From Nanobdellota archaeon (GTDB lineage Archaea > Nanobdellota > Nanobdellia > Woesearchaeales > GW2011-AR15): DNA of 15,584 nt. This document shows positions 7,501 through 14,300 of the stretch, piece after piece (position 1 is the stretch's first letter; each line of letters opens with the position of its first letter). The translations under genes and the position numbers were made by a program. The DNA is taken from assembly GCA_013335235.1 (NCBI GenBank), contig JAAXVZ010000005.1:1-15584 (forward strand), written 5' to 3'. The notes below the pieces were generated by a model. The model had not been told where the DNA came from and did not search any database. It saw nothing but the letters and a program-made list of their open reading frames with translations.

Positions 7501-9614
7501 CTATCTATTGCGCAGATCCAGATGGAGACGGAATTGGCGGAGAAGCGATGGACACATGCGATGGCGCAACATGTGATGCAACAGGGAAATGCGGCTCTGC
7601 GCAGGGGTCATGCGGTGGTGCAACATGTTCAGGTACAGCACCGTTCTGCTGTACACCATCGATGCCTCCAACCTATAGTTGTGTTGCCACATGGGGCATT
7701 TATTGTGATGCAGGGAACTCAGTGAAGTGCACAGAAGGGCAAGCAGGACCATGTGTGTGCGGCACAAGCGGGATTGACAGCACAAAATGCTGCCAAGGAG
7801 TTGCTACAGAGAACCCTACTGCAAAAACAGCAGGGCAATGCACAGGAACACAGGGAACATGCGGTGCATCAACATGTGATACGAGCAAACCCGCGTGCTG
7901 CTACAGAGAATCTACTGATACTTATTCCTGTAAGAATACATTATGCGGGACAGACGATTTTATGCCAACTATGAGCAAAATATGCGCAAGCACAACAGAT
8001 AAAGGCTGTGCCTGTCAGGACGGGAATATAATATCCTCGGCAGAGAGCGCGTATTGTTGTAAGAATGAAGTAAGAGTACCTATTGCACAATGCGGAGGAG
8101 CGCCGCCCAGTTCATGTTCTGCAACATCATGCGCTGCAGCAGGTTTCAAGTGTGCAGATCCGACACCTATATGTCTTGATGCGTCAAATGGCGATTGCGC
8201 AAACAAATGTGCATCAGGGTTTGGCAACGGGCAGTGGGTTGCGGCGAAATCAACAAAATGCTCAGAAATCTTAAGCGATTCTTTGTGCATCTGCGAACAG
8301 GGGGATCTTAGCGTTAAAAAGAGAAGCGAGTGCTATTCAGGCACAGGATGCGCGCTAGTGCATAGCTGCTCAGACTACTTGAATGTTGATTTATCCGAAT
8401 CTGGAGGAGCCCCACTTGATAGCTGGCAGGACAACTGTGAAAAATCCACAGGCGGAGATTATTGCAGTGTTGCAGGAGGATGCGAGTTAAGCGGCAGCGG
8501 TACAACATGTATCGGCGGTAATGGAGCGAATTGCCCTGGCGATCAACCTGTGATAGGTGTACCTGAAGGCACAGTCGGCCAGACTTACAGCGAATCGTTC
8601 GGTATAGGCTTTATCTCCTGCTATGAATGCAAGATTGGGACGCCTTTCAACAGCTGGGTTGAGATAAATGACGATAGTGGTCCAAAATGCAGGTGCTTAT
8701 TTGAGGGAATATATGTGGTTCCAGGGACATATCCTTATGAGAAGACAGCGACAGAGATAGGATGCAAACGGTGTTCAGGCGTAACGCATCAAATGGAAGA
8801 GGCGCCATTAAGCGAGTGTACAGATCTTGATTGCGGCAGCCTGAAGCATGGTCAGGTGCAGTGCAAGTCGAGCGATGGTGCTGCAGGCGGTGTGGATATA
8901 TCTACCTATTGTTCATTTGGAGTCACAAAGGACATCAACTGCTATAAGGGTTGCACAAATGGTGAGATATTAGGAACCTATACCCCTACGTATGGAGAGA
9001 CTAATAGCGCAGCATATGATGCGCAGAGAGCAAAATGCGGCAGCCAAGATGATGTATACACCTGTAATGATCAGACACATGGCGTAGGATATGCAAATCA
9101 ATTATCTATGAAAGCAACTAATGCAATAGTCGGCTGTTACCAATGCGACTCAGGTTCCAGGTCATGGCAGTATAGAGGACAGGCTAATTGTCAGGGTTGC
9201 AGCACACCATGCAATTGTGCAAATGCACATGGTACAACCTATGCTTTTGCAAGGACAGGCAGCAGCAATTCAAACCTGTATTTTACAGGCGCAAATGCAG
9301 GGTATTCCACAAACGTATTTGATAATGATAAATGTTGGACCTGCCTCCTCAACGGAGAAAATACAGGTGCAGCATGGACGGATGTAACTGCATCAGAATT
9401 GGCAGGTTGCAGAGGTAGCACCTGTGAAATGCCAGATGGTTCTTCAGGTGAAGTGAATTATAACCAATGGTATTGCGGAGAAAGAGAAGGCCATGACTAT
9501 CAGTGGTATGCCAAGTGTACAGGAAATAACGAATGGTCTTCAAACTGGGTTGCATGCGCAAAAGGTTGCCGCGAGACAACAGGCAGTGCAAACACCATTT
9601 GCAGGGATAACTAG
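4539..9614 (+). CDS. Giant cysteine-rich surface protein with pilin-like N-terminal anchor
   Basis: About 1691 aa from TTG 4539 (1694 aa from GTG 4530). TTG is preferred because it yields MKKTQVSLFVIIG, matching the KKAQ starts of the neighbours, and has GAGGTG at the right distance. Residues below count from GTG. A membrane helix covers 9-30. Residues about 45-155 (TIDDCLEQTT, a second Cys at 94, then a beta-rich part) resemble, from memory, the N-terminal domain of a large Woesearchaeota family of secreted proteins. Residues about 165-296 look like a ZU5/GAIN-type beta-sandwich ending W-Y-D...W...DHFTPIAIV. Residues 300-690 are acidic and cysteine-poor. From about 698 to the end roughly 98 cysteines occur (about 10%), arranged in modules: an 83-84-residue repeat, and five C-x2-C-x(6-11)-W motifs. 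A DPDGDG loop lies at 996. The protein is thus anchored by its N-terminus with a long disulphide-rich stalk or head outside, plausibly an adhesin. Its own TATA box precedes it. No catalytic motif seen. Confidence 0.88.
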   Translation: MKKTQVSLFVIIGILLVIVFVGAVAIQMSKVKDSVGGQVRQNVDFSNTRTNLKLTIDDCLEQTTLRAIDNYGLIGSEQKIAGFIEVYLLGCLHDFDNFKSSGYQVKYTSPSANVVITEESVFADLTFPVILQKGADKIEVQDFQYKLKTQVGVKAPDGVIKKGTIIFSGDDDLILVADQDTRITDADGNPLTSASITVTDNNFNSLSNDAVLGATAYLGEPSGARFDPPLTVTIRLPKADLPDSYLPSSPKVGWYDQATDIWRTFSAMPYKEDDKYYYYAAQIDHFTPIAIVGCGNPVIGEFQIPMGNVFWDKIEPSYKELWASKNGKVAMLPEVMGNATCTINPDWKYDSAAECAAMIQDWDEDDKKQDVDSYDFAFSKVPITATIADFTGLGLKVLDSAGVDNTKVIQQMCLEKWKEQVPKDLKCYFKGECDGSIPGISYGMAAASEPDLKYDPYNLEGYGNLISTDGIRDGAGLVCVLEGATDGEEDEELVWEIDGAKISVNKMPAYATVLMTGNPLSAEITETRPIIETLAGITKTMYKKDAGAADLFLVYATPKTFTYDSNTVVGGTGYYTFETRANGDSCVDEFNKEVVKFEAKILKYDGNAPEGTFAEGQSVTGDSSAGDTISRADRGTWSLNEPEGLAKFDSAATGTMGLVRGGINVVSAKVESQPNNAEAYAIGYLSLKGKGLIKFEECGITIQDRFDYITNCRKTTAGLSQQAQDEINCLYQYSVVMAPGAEFNFRQSTPLCSVDFPYAGLSYCENFNYGMATTSTSGGTCVDGQRMCQFNMAFIGDHEGCQCGAYTLTGGQFTDANGAAVTQAGPYYCCNQKLFDGEGNQVGGSSAIDPNAGCSSEGTINQQETCDGEIGDGKPCCSTLAGQSTKPGNICYTCTKVEETYVWKQPAPGDDTPECDTACNAQQNGDRITDGGTCQQCRETGINTGIYKWQGCITPTPVPSGYTYYGDDCAFDDIGLGEYTCSLSKDTSIYCADPDGDGIGGEAMDTCDGATCDATGKCGSAQGSCGGATCSGTAPFCCTPSMPPTYSCVATWGIYCDAGNSVKCTEGQAGPCVCGTSGIDSTKCCQGVATENPTAKTAGQCTGTQGTCGASTCDTSKPACCYRESTDTYSCKNTLCGTDDFMPTMSKICASTTDKGCACQDGNIISSAESAYCCKNEVRVPIAQCGGAPPSSCSATSCAAAGFKCADPTPICLDASNGDCANKCASGFGNGQWVAAKSTKCSEILSDSLCICEQGDLSVKKRSECYSGTGCALVHSCSDYLNVDLSESGGAPLDSWQDNCEKSTGGDYCSVAGGCELSGSGTTCIGGNGANCPGDQPVIGVPEGTVGQTYSESFGIGFISCYECKIGTPFNSWVEINDDSGPKCRCLFEGIYVVPGTYPYEKTATEIGCKRCSGVTHQMEEAPLSECTDLDCGSLKHGQVQCKSSDGAAGGVDISTYCSFGVTKDINCYKGCTNGEILGTYTPTYGETNSAAYDAQRAKCGSQDDVYTCNDQTHGVGYANQLSMKATNAIVGCYQCDSGSRSWQYRGQANCQGCSTPCNCANAHGTTYAFARTGSSNSNLYFTGANAGYSTNVFDNDKCWTCLLNGENTGAAWTDVTASELAGCRGSTCEMPDGSSGEVNYNQWYCGEREGHDYQWYAKCTGNNEWSSNWVACAKGCRETTGSANTICRDN
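7209..9377 (+). repeat. Five dispersed C-x2-C-x(6-11)-W motifs in the giant protein
   Basis: The motif appears at 7209-7247 (CYTC, 8 residues, W), 7338-7385 (CQQC, 11, W), 8619-8657 (CYEC, 8, W), 9135-9167 (CYQC, 6, W) and 9333-9377 (CWTC, 10, W). An aromatic or Gln follows the first Cys each time. They flank the 83-residue modules on both sides and look like a second module type. In an extracellular protein CxxC pairs more likely form disulphides than bind zinc. Confidence 0.65.
7590..8342 (+). repeat. Three tandem ~83-residue cysteine modules in the giant protein
   Basis: Units begin at 7590, 7839 and 8091, that is 83 and 84 codons apart. Each opens with the same cysteine spacing: C-x6-C-x4-C-x6-CC in the first two (7590-7652, 7839-7901) and C-x7-C-x4-C-x6-C in the third (8091-8153). 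Both first units then have TYSC, and all three have a later C-x-C turn (PCVCG, GCACQDG, LCICEQG), with CC following in the first two (TKCC, AYCC). A related C-x-C...CC segment (GCQCG...YYCC) lies earlier at about 6894-7029. The end of the third unit is approximate. Confidence 0.75.
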
Positions 9615-9618
9615 GTGA
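9613..9618 (+). promoter_or_regulatory. Shine-Dalgarno overlapping the giant gene's stop
   Basis: AGGTGA shares two bases with the TAG stop of the giant gene and lies four bases before ATG 9623. The same stop-overlapping arrangement occurs at 15051-15057, which suggests coupled reinitiation. Confidence 0.6.
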
Positions 9619-9622
9619 AATA

Positions 9623-9892
9623 ATGAAAAAAGCGCAATCAATATCAATCAACACGATAATCGTAGCGGCAATAGCCCTTGTAGTGATGATCCTCGTGATT
9701 GTCATATTCACGACGAATATCACAGGGTTCAGGAGGTCTGCAGGATCTTGCCAGTCACAGAGGGGCGTCTGCATCGCCCAGGAGGATATCCAAGACCGGT
9801 GTTCAGGAGAGAATAACATCCTCAGGCCTGAGCTTGCGTGCTATAGCGGCACGGATATAGACCCGGAACAGGTATGCTGTGTGAGCATCTAA
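9623..9892 (+). CDS. Small pilin-like cysteine-rich protein, first of a tandem pair
   Basis: An 89-aa protein starting MKKAQSISINTIIVAAIAL, with a membrane helix at about 10-30. Cleavage after A4 would leave Q-S-I-S-I-N at the mature end, a class III-like signature but without the pilin Glu5. The 45-residue ectodomain has six cysteines: C-x6-C (CQSQRGVC), two single cysteines, and a final CC followed by VSI. It is a clear paralogue of the next gene (same N-terminus, same cysteine order). From memory, 'KAQ.LSINTIIVAAIAL' is the start of a very common family in Woesearchaeota and Pacearchaeota, all of unknown function. The start follows the giant gene by eight bases with AGGTGA at 9613-9618. 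A small structural subunit of the same surface apparatus is the simplest idea. Confidence 0.88.
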   Translation: MKKAQSISINTIIVAAIALVVMILVIVIFTTNITGFRRSAGSCQSQRGVCIAQEDIQDRCSGENNILRPELACYSGTDIDPEQVCCVSI

Positions 9893-9893
9893 A

Positions 9894-10178
9894 ATGAGAA
9901 AAGCCCAGTCTATGTCGATAAATACAGTTGTAGTCGCAGCAATCGCTCTCCTTATATTGGTTGTCATAATAGCGATCTTTGCAGGAAGGATAAAGATTTT
10001 CACAGGAGGCACGCAGGACTGCGGAACCCAGCAAGGGTCTTGCATGGACAAGCTGTCCTGCCCCCTTGGCAATAATGTCCAGCTGTCAGGGACAAACTGC
10101 GACAAGCAGAACCTGCCGGAAGACAACCCCCTGGCCGAGACATATGTTGTCTGCTGCGTCCCGATAATCAAGCAGTAG
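9894..10178 (+). CDS. Small pilin-like cysteine-rich protein, second of a tandem pair
   Basis: A 94-aa protein starting MRKAQSMSINTVVVAAIAL, with a membrane helix at about 10-30 and then GRIKIFTGG. The ectodomain has six cysteines in the same order as its neighbour: CGTQQGSC (C-x6-C), two single cysteines, and CC followed by VPI near the C-terminus. The Q-G-S-C core is also the opening of the repeated modules of the giant protein, so the three gene products share one cysteine motif. The start is one base after the previous stop, indicating coupling. A T-rich tract and a new TATA box follow. Function unknown. Confidence 0.88.
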   Translation: MRKAQSMSINTVVVAAIALLILVVIIAIFAGRIKIFTGGTQDCGTQQGSCMDKLSCPLGNNVQLSGTNCDKQNLPEDNPLAETYVVCCVPIIKQ

Positions 10179-10183
10179 AAAAG

Positions 10184-10191
10184 AATATAAA
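10184..10191 (+). promoter_or_regulatory. TATA box for the third block, placed for a leaderless mRNA
   Basis: AATATAAA lies with its centre about 26 bases before ATG 10214, the distance at which archaeal transcription starts. No Shine-Dalgarno is present; the bases before the ATG are almost all pyrimidines. The mRNA probably starts at or next to the ATG. Confidence 0.5.
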
Positions 10192-10196
10192 CTCTG

Positions 10197-10213
10197 TTTC
10201 TTATTTTTTCTCT
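10197..10213 (+). terminator. Pyrimidine-rich tract that may terminate the giant-protein unit
   Basis: A T-rich stretch including T6 follows the TAG at 10176-10178. It could terminate upstream transcripts while doubling as the initiator region of the promoter at 10184. Both readings are tentative. Confidence 0.4.
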
Positions 10214-10327
10214 ATGAAGGGGCAGGTGGAGGAGAACTTGGTGATTGTGATTGTTGTGGCGCTGCTGCTTGTGCTTCTCATGTTCTTCGTGATAAAGAAT
10301 CTCCAGCCTGCGATAGGTGTACAATGA
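10214..10327 (+). CDS. 37-aa single-helix pilin-like miniprotein
   Basis: A short ORF of 37 codons: MKGQVEENLVIVIV, then a continuous hydrophobic run to about residue 27, then KNLQPAIGVQ. The start K-G-Q-V-E-E-N-L is close to the archaeal class III signal motif (Q-x-S-x-E-x-x-x-L after a K-G), with glutamates at +3 and +4 if cut after Gly. Support for it being a gene: it fills the only gap between two genes, has a TATA box at leaderless distance, and ends in an ATGA overlap with the next gene. Almost nothing would remain outside the membrane, so it may be a helix partner or assembly factor rather than a displayed subunit. Confidence 0.7.
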   Translation: MKGQVEENLVIVIVVALLLVLLMFFVIKNLQPAIGVQ

Positions 10328-11214
10328 AAAAAGCAGAGCTGACTACAGAGACTACCATCTCCATGATTGTCCTTGTCCTGGTTTTCATAGCGTTGATCAC
10401 TCTTGTCATCAAGCTGAATTCAAAAGTAGACAACTCATATGACGAGCAGATATGCAAGCTCTCTGTTGTGGCCAACTCGAGGCTGAATTCGCCTGTTACA
10501 GGAGAGACATGGTCTATCAAGTGCCCTACCCGTTATCATTTTTTCGACCTGAAATTCCTTACTGAAGAATCCGGGGAGAGAAAGAAGACCTATGATTACA
10601 CTGAGGATCCTATGAAATCAGATTACATAATCCTGGAGTACCTGAACTGCATGAAAGACACTACAATCACCGGCACGGCAGATCTTTCGAAAGAGGAGGT
10701 CTGTGCGATACAGAACATAAATGCAGTGATAGCCCAGAGGCACGCCCTCTGCTGGGAGCAGTTTGGCAGGGGGGATATCCCTGTATTCAACCAGCTTGAG
10801 TCAAAGAGGCAATGCGCGGTTTGTTCAGTATATGATTTCTCAAAGGAGATGAAGCGCCGCTTCAAGAACAGCTATACCGCAGACCTGCTTCCGACAGAAC
10901 TTACCCTGGATTATTATATGAGGACAAGAGGTCCTCTCGGAAGGAACATAACATGGGCTCAGCTGACCTCAGATCCGCTAGACCATATGGCTCCGCCGTA
11001 TTATGACTATAATTTCGATGAATCCTATGCTTCTGTCTTCATCTCGAACAGGGAAGACTGGATCACAGAGAAGCTTGGCAAGATAACAGACTTCATACTC
11101 GAGAAACTCCATATCGTGAAAAAAGGGGAAGAAGAGGAGTCTTTCCTGAACACAATAGAGTTCCTGCCGGAGTCTGAAGTCGCAAGGGAGTGTGATGTAC
11201 TTGTTGAACAATAA
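10324..11214 (+). CDS. N-anchored protein with CW and CxxC motifs, unknown family
   Basis: A 296-aa protein starting MKKAELTTETTIS with a membrane helix at about 11-30. If cut after A4, the mature end is E-L-T-T-E, with Glu at +1 and +5, the best match in the window to the pilin Glu5. The ectodomain has C44 and C67, then YLNC, C-A-I-Q-N-I-N, C143-W-E-Q-F-G-R-G and C164-A-V-C167, and a final Cys near the end. From memory 'CW.QFG.G' followed by 'C..C' is a conserved signature in a Woesearchaeota hypothetical family. The CxxC could be redox-active or structural; no thioredoxin-like fold is evident. The start overlaps the 37-aa ORF by ATGA and has AGGTG at 10315-10319. Function unknown. Confidence 0.85.
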   Translation: MKKAELTTETTISMIVLVLVFIALITLVIKLNSKVDNSYDEQICKLSVVANSRLNSPVTGETWSIKCPTRYHFFDLKFLTEESGERKKTYDYTEDPMKSDYIILEYLNCMKDTTITGTADLSKEEVCAIQNINAVIAQRHALCWEQFGRGDIPVFNQLESKRQCAVCSVYDFSKEMKRRFKNSYTADLLPTELTLDYYMRTRGPLGRNITWAQLTSDPLDHMAPPYYDYNFDESYASVFISNREDWITEKLGKITDFILEKLHIVKKGEEEESFLNTIEFLPESEVARECDVLVEQ

Positions 11215-11341
11215 GGCAGATGTCCATCTGGATTATCTGGCATGGTTTATCATCGCGCTAGTTGCGCTGGTTGTGATAATAGGCCTGATATACCTGTTCA
11301 CGAGTTCGTCCGGCAGCATACTGAACTGGCTGCCGTTTTGA
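11195..11341 (+). CDS. 48-aa single-helix membrane miniprotein
   Basis: A 48-codon ORF starting in the last 20 bases of the preceding gene: N-N-K-A-D near the N-terminus, then VHLDYLAWFIIALV with a hydrophobic run to about residue 35, and a short Ser/Gly-rich outer end finishing LNWLPF. A GGGAG site at 11186-11190 fits ATG 11195; TTG 11204 is an alternative and would give MNNKAD, closer to the MNKKA start of the 327-aa protein. D-Y-L-A-W-x-I-I-A-L resembles, from memory, short Woesearchaeota proteins with 'LDWL.W.IIAL'. It fills the only space between two long genes. Its stop is two codons before, and in frame with, the next ATG. Confidence 0.7.
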   Translation: MYLLNNKADVHLDYLAWFIIALVALVVIIGLIYLFTSSSGSILNWLPF

Positions 11342-11347
11342 AGAAAA

Positions 11348-14300
11348 ATGGTAAGCATCGCAGTCAAGGCAATACTGATACTTTTCAGCATAATAGTCGT
11401 AATCGGCCTTTTTTCAGGTCTGTCCTCAACCCCTATTCGGGTGCTCCTGGGCCTTGCAGATCCTGCTAACCTCGACGCAGGCTACAGGGATATGTACAAC
11501 CAGAGGCTGGAGATGGACAAGGAGACTATTAATTCCATCAATGCGCTCCTATTCTCAGTGAATTCCCTTGTATTCATAGACACATATCCACAGGAAGAGC
11601 AGCCCTTCCTGTCCAGCATGTTCTCAGACAAGAAAGAGAGGCTGTTTGGGACAAACCAGAAAGTGCGCTACACGCTCTCTAACCTTGAGACCGTATTCAT
11701 TGAGGCAAAAGACACAAAAGGCGCTGCAGCGAAAAAGATAATCGATTCAGCTGCGAAATGCTATCAGATATATAAGGACCAGGGAGACACCAGGCAGAGG
11801 TGCTTTGCGCTGGACTTTACAGGCATTGCGCCAGAGGCAAAAGGTATTTCCCTCGCAGACCTGAAGGCAGCTTCAGATATATATAAAGGGTCTGGCCTGT
11901 GTGATTCAGGCTGCCAGGCAGCACTGAATACAGTGCTCTTCAATGGCAAGTCTTTTGAGATGGACATAGATTCCGGCGCGTCATCAGAGAACAGGAAGAT
12001 AGACACAGAGACAGAGCTGTACATGTGTGCTGAGCCTCCTGCGCAGCATGTCTCACATCTTTTTTCCTTCAGGATGTACCTGACTCCTGACCTGAACCAT
12101 CACAGCTGCAAAGGCCAGAAAGTGCTTGACGATACATATGGGATGAAAGTCACAGGTTTTGTCATGAAGCAGGATGTTGGTGCGTCAGACCTATCTGTCC
12201 CTTCAAGGTTCATCACAGGATATAAACCAAATGTTTTCTATTATGAGCAATTTGAAGAAACCATTGCAGAGGACTGGAACTCGAATGTGTTCAGCTATGA
12301 CGGATGGGAAGTCGTCGGCTGGAATACGCTGTTCCTGGCTTTTGATCTATTTGCGCCAGGCTCAAAGAAAGTGATAAAGACTGCCGGAGCAGCTCTCCTC
12401 AAGCAGGAAGGGAAATTCATCATTAGAGAAGAGGCTGAACAGGCAGGCGAGGCATGGTTCAAGAAGCTGTTCAATCTTGTCCGAGAGTCTATTCCAAGAA
12501 AAGGTGAAGCCAAAGCTGTTGTTGAAGGTGAAAGCAGGAATCTGTTTGCGGCGCTCAAGGAAGAAATGACAATTGTCTTTAACGGGATGAAGAAGATGTC
12601 CACAAAAGAGTTCCTTGAAGCTATGGCTTCTGGCCTCAGGGAAGAGGCGCAGAGGGTAGCAGTGTATCTCAAGAAGGAATTCATGACCAAGCATTATGTT
12701 GAAGGATTCGTAGATATAATAACCCGGGACAGGGACCATATAGTGAGTTCTACTACACTGCAGGAAATCGAGGAGAATGGCTTCAGGGCTTTCAAGGCAG
12801 AGATAGAGAAGATCGCTTCTCAGGATGTCGGCGAGGAGCAGATGAAGCAAAGATTGACTGATGCATTTGGGAGAGACATGAAAGAGCTAATCGAGAATGC
12901 GGCAGACGATTCGACAGCAGAAGCATTGAGGAATGCTGAGAAAGAGATTACAGCCAAGATTGGGCAGATGACAAAGGCCCAGCTGGATTATTTTGTGAAG
13001 AGGAACGGAAGGGTACTAGCTAGGGTCTCAGAGACAGCCAGTAAGATATTCTACGTAGGGCTCTCTAAAGAAGAGAAGAAGATGTTCATCGAAGACCTTG
13101 TTACAAAAGGCGCGGATGACAGGTTCGGGACAATGCTCTTCAATGAGAGAGACATGCAGAGGTTCATCGCTAACAACAAGATATCCCTTGAGACTGTTGA
13201 AGCCATGTATGAGGGGACTATCTCCTCTGGCCAGATGGATGAGTTTGTGGAATACCTTGAGAAAGAGGTCAGCCTTGATTCCAGGTATATGGCAATCATA
13301 GAAAGGAACTTCAGGACAGAGCTTTCAGCCTCTGTCAAGGCGATGCCTAAGAAGACGAAGAAATATTTCCTGCTGAACGCTGCGCTGATAATACTTGCTG
13401 CAAAAGAAGAGAGCGATGTAGAGATGTTCCATCCTGTTGGGTTGAATTCTTTCGGATACAAGACAGCCATCAGCACGCCGATAATATATGATGAGTCCCT
13501 CAGGAAGGACTGGAACTATGCCTCAACCAAGGGAAGGTCAGACTATTATGATTATTTTAAGTTCTACGGCAACAGCGTGATTCCGGGCAAGACAGAGAGG
13601 AAGCCGAAGATAGACAAGGAGACAGGGATAGATTATGAGGCTGAGATGTATTCAAGCCAGAAGTACACAGGGACAATAAAAGAGCTTTCAAGGTATTTTG
13701 TCGCGCTATCAAAGGACAAGAGGCGTTTCTGGTTTGACCAGCCGCCTGAGCGTTTTTATCTGGTATCACCATGCAAGGCAGACCTGAACATCCGCATCAC
13801 ACAGGTTGATTGCTATGGCCCTCCAAGGGAGTCCTGGGAAGGGATCAGCATAGGTCCATTTGACGGGATATTTGCAAAAGAAGCTGTATATGAGACAGGC
13901 AAATACAATCCTATCCTTGACAGGACTGTCGATCCATTTGACTCTGTGAATGACATGACTTACATGGTTGATGAGAATGGCAACATCGTCAAGCAGTGCA
14001 GGCCAAAAAATGCAGAGACAGTTATCTTTACAGATATAGGCTTGTTTGACAAGCCATATACGCCAAAAACAATCGAGGTTGACCCTGTCATTGATCCGGC
14101 GCTGAACCCTAATTATTGCTATAGGGGGATAGATGAGAGCCAGATGGTGGCTGATGCAGTATTCAACTGGGGTTTCCCTATAGGCGGTACGGCATTAGGT
14201 GGTACAGTATGCGCTCTTGCCGTGTCTGTCGGGACAGGCGGGGCAGGGATACCGGTCTCTCCAGCATGCTTTGCAGTAGGTGGGTTTGTCGGCGGAGTTG

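Noticed and set aside
7432..7725. Alternative + strand frame within the cysteine-rich region, and the antisense frames at 7117-7500 and 7501-7785
   Set aside because: These contain His/Cys/Gln-rich low-complexity translations that come from reading TGC/GCA/ACA codons of the giant gene out of frame.
6900..9600. Horizontal acquisition of the cysteine-rich part because it looks more AT-rich with more TGT/GCA/ACA
   Set aside because: Hand counts of single lines gave about 45% GC here against about 55% in some lines elsewhere, but other lines of the window are lower still, so the difference is not convincing without a full computation.
9803..10324. 173-codon open frame on the - strand
   Set aside because: It runs antisense across two well-supported small genes and a promoter, its protein has no domain or sensible composition, and other - strand frames of this kind occur under nearly every + gene.
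11339..11341. Recoded UGA (alternative genetic code)
   Set aside because: TGA ends many genes here with immediate ATGA restarts, and no protein shows an internal TGA, so UGA acts as a normal stop.
11242..11469. 75-codon + strand frame starting MVYHRASC
   Set aside because: It straddles the junction of the 48-aa ORF and the 1013-aa gene in a different frame and has no helix, ribosome site or coding character.
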